The position numbers were made by a program, and so were the translations under genes. This document shows positions 5,223-8,380 of a DNA stretch of 8,380 nt, one piece after another. The notes below the pieces were generated by a model, which made no database searches, was not told the origin of the DNA, and saw only the letters and a list, made by a program, of their open reading frames with translations. The stretch is taken from positions 1 to 8,380 of the forward strand of contig DMRT01000237.1 of the NCBI GenBank assembly GCA_003455235.1, written 5' to 3'. Position 1 is the first letter of the stretch. Each line of letters opens with the position of its first letter. The DNA is from Chitinophagaceae bacterium (GTDB taxonomy: Bacteria > Bacteroidota > Bacteroidia > Chitinophagales > Chitinophagaceae).

Positions 5223-5687
5223 ATGACTCCGGAATCTCAGATACAAACCGTTGAAAAACTGATCGGGCCGTTGCTGGAGGGGGATATCTTCCTGGTGGCA
5301 ATAAAAGTAAAGCCCACCAACAACATTAAGATATACCTGGATGCCGATAGTGGCCTGGGAATAGAAAAATGTATCCGCATTAACAGGGCCCTGTACAAGA
5401 TCATTGAGGAGATGGGACTGTATCCCGACGGCGATTTTTCGCTAGAAGTTTCCAGTCCCGGCATTGACGAGCCGCTGAAACTGCTGCGCCAGTATAAAAA
5501 GAATATCGGCAGAACCGTGGAAGTGACCACCACCGGCGATGTAAAAAAAGAAGGCAGGCTGAGCGGCGTTACCGATGAAAATATTGTCATTGAGTATACC
5601 ACCGGCAAAGGAAAGAAAGCCGAAACAAAAGAAGAGGCAATTGCTTTCAGCGAGATCAGGCAAACAAAAGTTCAGATTAAATTTTAA
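5223..5687 (+). CDS. rimP: Ribosome maturation factor RimP
   Basis: A 154-residue protein, the usual size for RimP, which binds the 30S subunit and helps its late maturation. The N-terminal alpha/beta domain spans about 1-85 and contains the family signature SLEVSSPGIDEPLKL (73-87). The C-terminal SH3-like barrel spans about 93-154 (GRTVEVTT, GRLSGVTDENIVIEY, FSEIRQTKVQI). I chose the ATG at 5223, giving MTPESQIQTVEKLIGPLL. An in-frame ATG at 5187 would put the perfect leader hairpin into the coding region and add 12 residues unlike RimP. In-frame sequence before that falls in the promoter. The order rimP-nusA-infB is conserved widely in bacteria, which supports the call. The gene is separated from nusA by 53 nt that contain a C/G-rich stretch but no promoter. 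Confidence 0.95.
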   Translation: MTPESQIQTVEKLIGPLLEGDIFLVAIKVKPTNNIKIYLDADSGLGIEKCIRINRALYKIIEEMGLYPDGDFSLEVSSPGIDEPLKLLRQYKKNIGRTVEVTTTGDVKKEGRLSGVTDENIVIEYTTGKGKKAETKEEAIAFSEIRQTKVQIKF

Positions 5688-5740
5688 TTATACCACAAAA
5701 CCCCCACCGGCGGGGAATAAAAGTGAGGCCGGCGAGGATT

Positions 5741-6991
5741 ATGGCAAGTATCAACCTGATAGATTCCTTCCAGGAATTTAAAGATGCGGAAAACATCGAC
5801 CGTCCGACACTGATGAAAGTGATGGAAGACGTGTTTAAAACCCTTATCCGCAAAAAATACGGCAGCGACGAATGTTTCGACGTGATCGTGAACGACCAGA
5901 AAGGCGACCTGGAAATTTTCCGCCGCCGTACCATCGTGGAAGACGACGACTTGTACAATACCCTTACCGAAATCGAATACAAAGACGCCATCAAAATTGA
6001 ACCTGATTACCAGGTGGGTGAAGAGTTGTATGAAGAAGTGGACATCCAGAAAGAGTTTGGCCGCCGGGCAATCCTGGCCGGTAAACAAACCCTGGCCGCC
6101 CGCATCAACGACCTGAAGAAAAACATCCTCATTAAAAAATACGAAGACCGCGTAGGTGAAATTGTAAGCGGGGAAGTATACCAGGTATGGAAGAAAGAAG
6201 TGCTGCTGCTGGATGAGGAAGGCAATGAAATGCTCCTTCCCAAATCCGAGCAGATCCCGACCGACTATTTCAAGAAAGGAGAAACCGTTCGCGGCGTGGT
6301 GAAGAAAGTGGAACTGAAGAACAGCCAGGCGGTGATCATCATTTCAAGAACCAGCCCGGTATTCCTTGAAAAATTACTCGAGATTGAAGTACCAGAAATA
6401 TTCGACGGGCTCATCGTGGTGAAGAAAATCGTACGTGATCCGGGAGAAAGGGCCAAAGTGGCGGTGGAAAGCTACGACGACCGCATCGACCCCGTTGGAG
6501 CCTGCGTGGGTATGAAAGGAAGCCGTATCCATGGCATAGTTAGAGAACTAAAGAATGAAAATATCGACGTGATTAACTGGACAAGCAATATCCAGCTGCT
6601 GATTCAGCGTTCGCTCACGCCCGCCAAGATCACCAGCATGGAAATTGATTCAGAGAAAATGCATGCCAATGTATTCCTGAAACCCGACCAGGTATCACTG
6701 GCCATCGGCCGCCGCGGTGTAAACATCAAACTGGCCTGCGAACTCACCGGCTATGAAATTGATGTATTCCGCGATAACGAAGGCGAAGAAGAGGAGTTTG
6801 ACATCGACCTGGATGAATTCACCGATGAGATTGAACCATGGATCATTGATGAACTGAAGCGGGTGGGTTGCGATACCGGAAGAGCCGTACTCGACCTCAC
6901 TTCCGAAGAACTGGAACGCCGGACTGACCTTGAGAAAGAAACCATTGAGGAAGTGCGCCGGATTCTGAAAGAAGAATTTGACAAAGAATAA
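5741..6991 (+). CDS. nusA: Transcription termination/antitermination factor NusA
   Basis: A 416-residue RNA polymerase- and RNA-binding factor that modulates pausing, termination and antitermination. The start at ATG 5741 gives MASINLIDSFQEFKD, the usual Bacteroidota beginning. A GTG at 5723 in frame is less likely. The N-terminal polymerase-binding domain is about 1-135. The S1 domain is about 137-203 (GEIVSGEVYQV...EMLLPKSEQIP). KH1 contains GACVGMKGSRI (253-263), preceded by DPGERAKVAV. KH2 contains AIGRRGVNIKLA (321-332). After an acidic linker (347-365, rich in E and D) the protein ends in one small helical, helix-hairpin-helix-like domain (about 366-412). The paired acidic repeats of E. 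coli NusA are absent, which fits the phylum. It lies between rimP and infB in a single operon. Confidence 0.97.
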   Translation: MASINLIDSFQEFKDAENIDRPTLMKVMEDVFKTLIRKKYGSDECFDVIVNDQKGDLEIFRRRTIVEDDDLYNTLTEIEYKDAIKIEPDYQVGEELYEEVDIQKEFGRRAILAGKQTLAARINDLKKNILIKKYEDRVGEIVSGEVYQVWKKEVLLLDEEGNEMLLPKSEQIPTDYFKKGETVRGVVKKVELKNSQAVIIISRTSPVFLEKLLEIEVPEIFDGLIVVKKIVRDPGERAKVAVESYDDRIDPVGACVGMKGSRIHGIVRELKNENIDVINWTSNIQLLIQRSLTPAKITSMEIDSEKMHANVFLKPDQVSLAIGRRGVNIKLACELTGYEIDVFRDNEGEEEEFDIDLDEFTDEIEPWIIDELKRVGCDTGRAVLDLTSEELERRTDLEKETIEEVRRILKEEFDKE

Positions 6992-7058
6992 TCCCAACGG
7001 GTTATTCATGAAAACATAAAAAGAAGCCTGCTCTTTAAAACCAGGCAATAACAAACGA

Positions 7059-8380
7059 ATGTCAGAAGTAACAACACCAAGGTTGATGGCTGCCGCCAAG
7101 GAGTTTAACATAGGTAAGGATACCTTGGTAGACTTTTTAGTGTCCAAAGGTTTTAATGAAGACGACCTGAAGCCCACGTCGAAACTCACCGAACCCATGT
7201 ACCGGGTGCTGCAAACCGAGTTCCAGCAGGACAAGGTTGCCAAGCAGAAAGCACAGCAGATCGACCTGCCCAAAGGCGCAGCCGGATCAGAACCCAAGAA
7301 GAAAAAAGACGAAGAAGATCTTTCCTTTAAGAAGAAAGAAGCGGCAAAAGAAACAAAGCCCGCCGAAGAAAAACCCGCCGAAGAACCGGCACCGGCCGAG
7401 CCGGCCAAAAAAGGAGCCAAGGCCGCCGACGCAGAAGTAACAAAGATCAAGGCACCCGAGCTGGAAACACCCAAGGTGCTTGATAAAATAGACCTCGATT
7501 CCATCGACTCTTCCACACGTCCGAAAAAAGGAACGAAGAAAACGGCAGAAAAAGAAACAGAAGCCGAAAGTAAAACAGAAGCAAAAAAGGGAAAGAAAGA
7601 AAAACCGGCCGAAGAAGTAAAACCAGTGGAACAACCACCCGTGGTGGCTCCTGAGCCGGCACCCATCATTGAAAACATCCAGGCAAAAAAATTATCCGGT
7701 CCAAAAATCATGGGCAAGATTGAATTGCCTGTTGATAATGATACACGGCCGAAAAAAGACAGCGACGAAAAACGTAAACGCAAACGCATTCCTGTTGAGC
7801 GGAAAGGAGTACCTCCGGGACCGCAGGACAGAAGGCCGGGCGAAGGCGGGCATCACCCCGGTAACCGTAGCGGCGGCGATAACCGCTTTAACCGGAACAA
7901 GCCGGGAACAGGAGGAAGAAGGGAAGAAAAAGTAATTGACGAAAAAGAGATCCAGGACAAACTGCGGGAAACGCAGGCCAAACTGGCCGGCGCCGGCGGA
8001 AGAGGAAAGAGCCTGAAAGCAAAATACCGCAAGGCAAAAAGAGAAGAACATGCTGAACAGGCAGGCGCTGAAACAGAACGCAGCAATAAACTGCAGGTTA
8101 CCGAATTCATTTCGGTGAGTGAGCTGGCCAACCTGATGGATGTAAGCTTTGCCGATGTGATCAGTAAATGCATGAGCCTCGGCATCATGGTGTCGATCAA
8201 CCAGCGCCTTGAAGCAGACGTAATTGAACTGGTGGCCAGTGAATTCAACTACGAAGTGGAATTCATCGGCGTGGAAGATGCCAAGGATATGGATTCAGAG
8301 GAAGAAGACGATGATGAAGAAGACCTGAAACCAAGGGCGCCGATTGTTACCATCATGGGTCACGTTGACCATGGTAAAAC
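7059..8380 (+). CDS. infB: Translation initiation factor IF-2, N-terminal part (3'-truncated by window)
   Basis: The frame is open from the ATG at 7059 to the window end, giving 440 residues, and the gene continues beyond. IF2 is a GTPase that brings initiator tRNA to the 30S subunit and joins the 50S subunit. The first IF2_N domain is at about 8-58 (RLMAAAKEFNIGKDTLVDFL). A long charged linker follows (about 70-330), rich in K, E, A and P with PAEE repeats (about 100-118). It has an Arg/Gly/Asn-rich patch near 253-290 and a Lys/Arg-rich run near 323-337. The second IF2_N domain is at about 348-405 (TEFISVSELANLMDVSFADV). After an acidic stretch (408-425) the GTPase domain begins with IVTIMGHVDHGK, the P-loop at 434-440 where the window ends. 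The 67-nt gap after nusA has no promoter, only a weak 5-bp hairpin. Confidence 0.97.
   Translation, partial: MSEVTTPRLMAAAKEFNIGKDTLVDFLVSKGFNEDDLKPTSKLTEPMYRVLQTEFQQDKVAKQKAQQIDLPKGAAGSEPKKKKDEEDLSFKKKEAAKETKPAEEKPAEEPAPAEPAKKGAKAADAEVTKIKAPELETPKVLDKIDLDSIDSSTRPKKGTKKTAEKETEAESKTEAKKGKKEKPAEEVKPVEQPPVVAPEPAPIIENIQAKKLSGPKIMGKIELPVDNDTRPKKDSDEKRKRKRIPVERKGVPPGPQDRRPGEGGHHPGNRSGGDNRFNRNKPGTGGRREEKVIDEKEIQDKLRETQAKLAGAGGRGKSLKAKYRKAKREEHAEQAGAETERSNKLQVTEFISVSELANLMDVSFADVISKCMSLGIMVSINQRLEADVIELVASEFNYEVEFIGVEDAKDMDSEEEDDDEEDLKPRAPIVTIMGHVDHGK

Noticed and set aside
4090..5687. Equivalence to the E. coli metY-rimP-nusA-infB operon, which starts with an initiator tRNA
   Set aside because: The tRNA here has a CAU anticodon but lacks the initiator G-C anticodon stem. 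It is separated from rimP by two genes, one on the other strand, and rimP has its own promoter.
7026..7046. GCCTG...CAGGC hairpin between nusA and infB as a terminator
   Set aside because: Only 5 bp with an 11-nt loop and no T-tract. Operon continuity is more likely.
6695..7789. A 364-codon open frame on the minus strand opposite the end of nusA and the start of infB
   Set aside because: It is Ser/Phe-rich, the mirror image of Glu/Lys-rich coding DNA, crosses a gene boundary, and shows no family motif. The plus-strand genes are certain.

Overview
The window looks like chromosomal DNA from a member of the Bacteroidota, most likely a Chitinophagaceae-type organism. The basis is the phylum-specific promoter element TAnnTTTG, found exactly in front of four transcription units, the absence of clear Shine-Dalgarno sequences, a tRNA gene without an encoded CCA end, and protein families typical of the phylum: a PF13568-type outer-membrane barrel, a long PurF-like protein, a small DUF4834-like membrane protein, and a NusA starting MASINLIDSF. 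No mobile element, CRISPR array, integrase or compositional island is visible.

Layout. Positions 1-410 hold the 3' end of a secreted phytase-like esterase gene. At 451-1242 (+) lies a complete secreted S1/P1 nuclease with all nine zinc ligands. Converging on it, 1300-3147 (-) encodes a 615-residue PurF-like glutamine amidotransferase/phosphoribosyltransferase. Upstream of that, 3240-3956 (-) encodes an outer-membrane beta-barrel protein that ends in a strong intrinsic terminator. The terminator's T-tract runs into the promoter of the PurF-like gene. A divergent intergenic region then carries a promoter and a perfect 20-bp palindrome ahead of a CAU tRNA gene (4090-4163, +). Only 36 nt downstream comes a YihX-like HAD phosphatase (4200-4826, +). 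Its stop codon overlaps the end of a convergent small membrane protein gene (4819-5055, -).

From 5138 onward is the conserved transcription/translation operon rimP-nusA-infB (+). It has an excellent promoter, a perfect 10-bp hairpin in its leader, three genes in the usual order, and infB running off the window at the GTPase P-loop. RimP matures the 30S subunit, NusA controls pausing and termination and couples RNA polymerase to the ribosome, and IF2 delivers initiator tRNA, so the unit makes general gene-expression machinery.

The left part (esterase plus nuclease) suggests extracellular phosphate or nucleotide scavenging, as an inference from family functions. I found no clearly new multi-gene system. 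The items most worth checking are regulatory: the palindrome at the tRNA transcription start, the hairpins directly ahead of the HAD and rimP start codons, the terminator-promoter overlap, and a probable leaderless mRNA. The divergent PurF-like protein is also worth a look.
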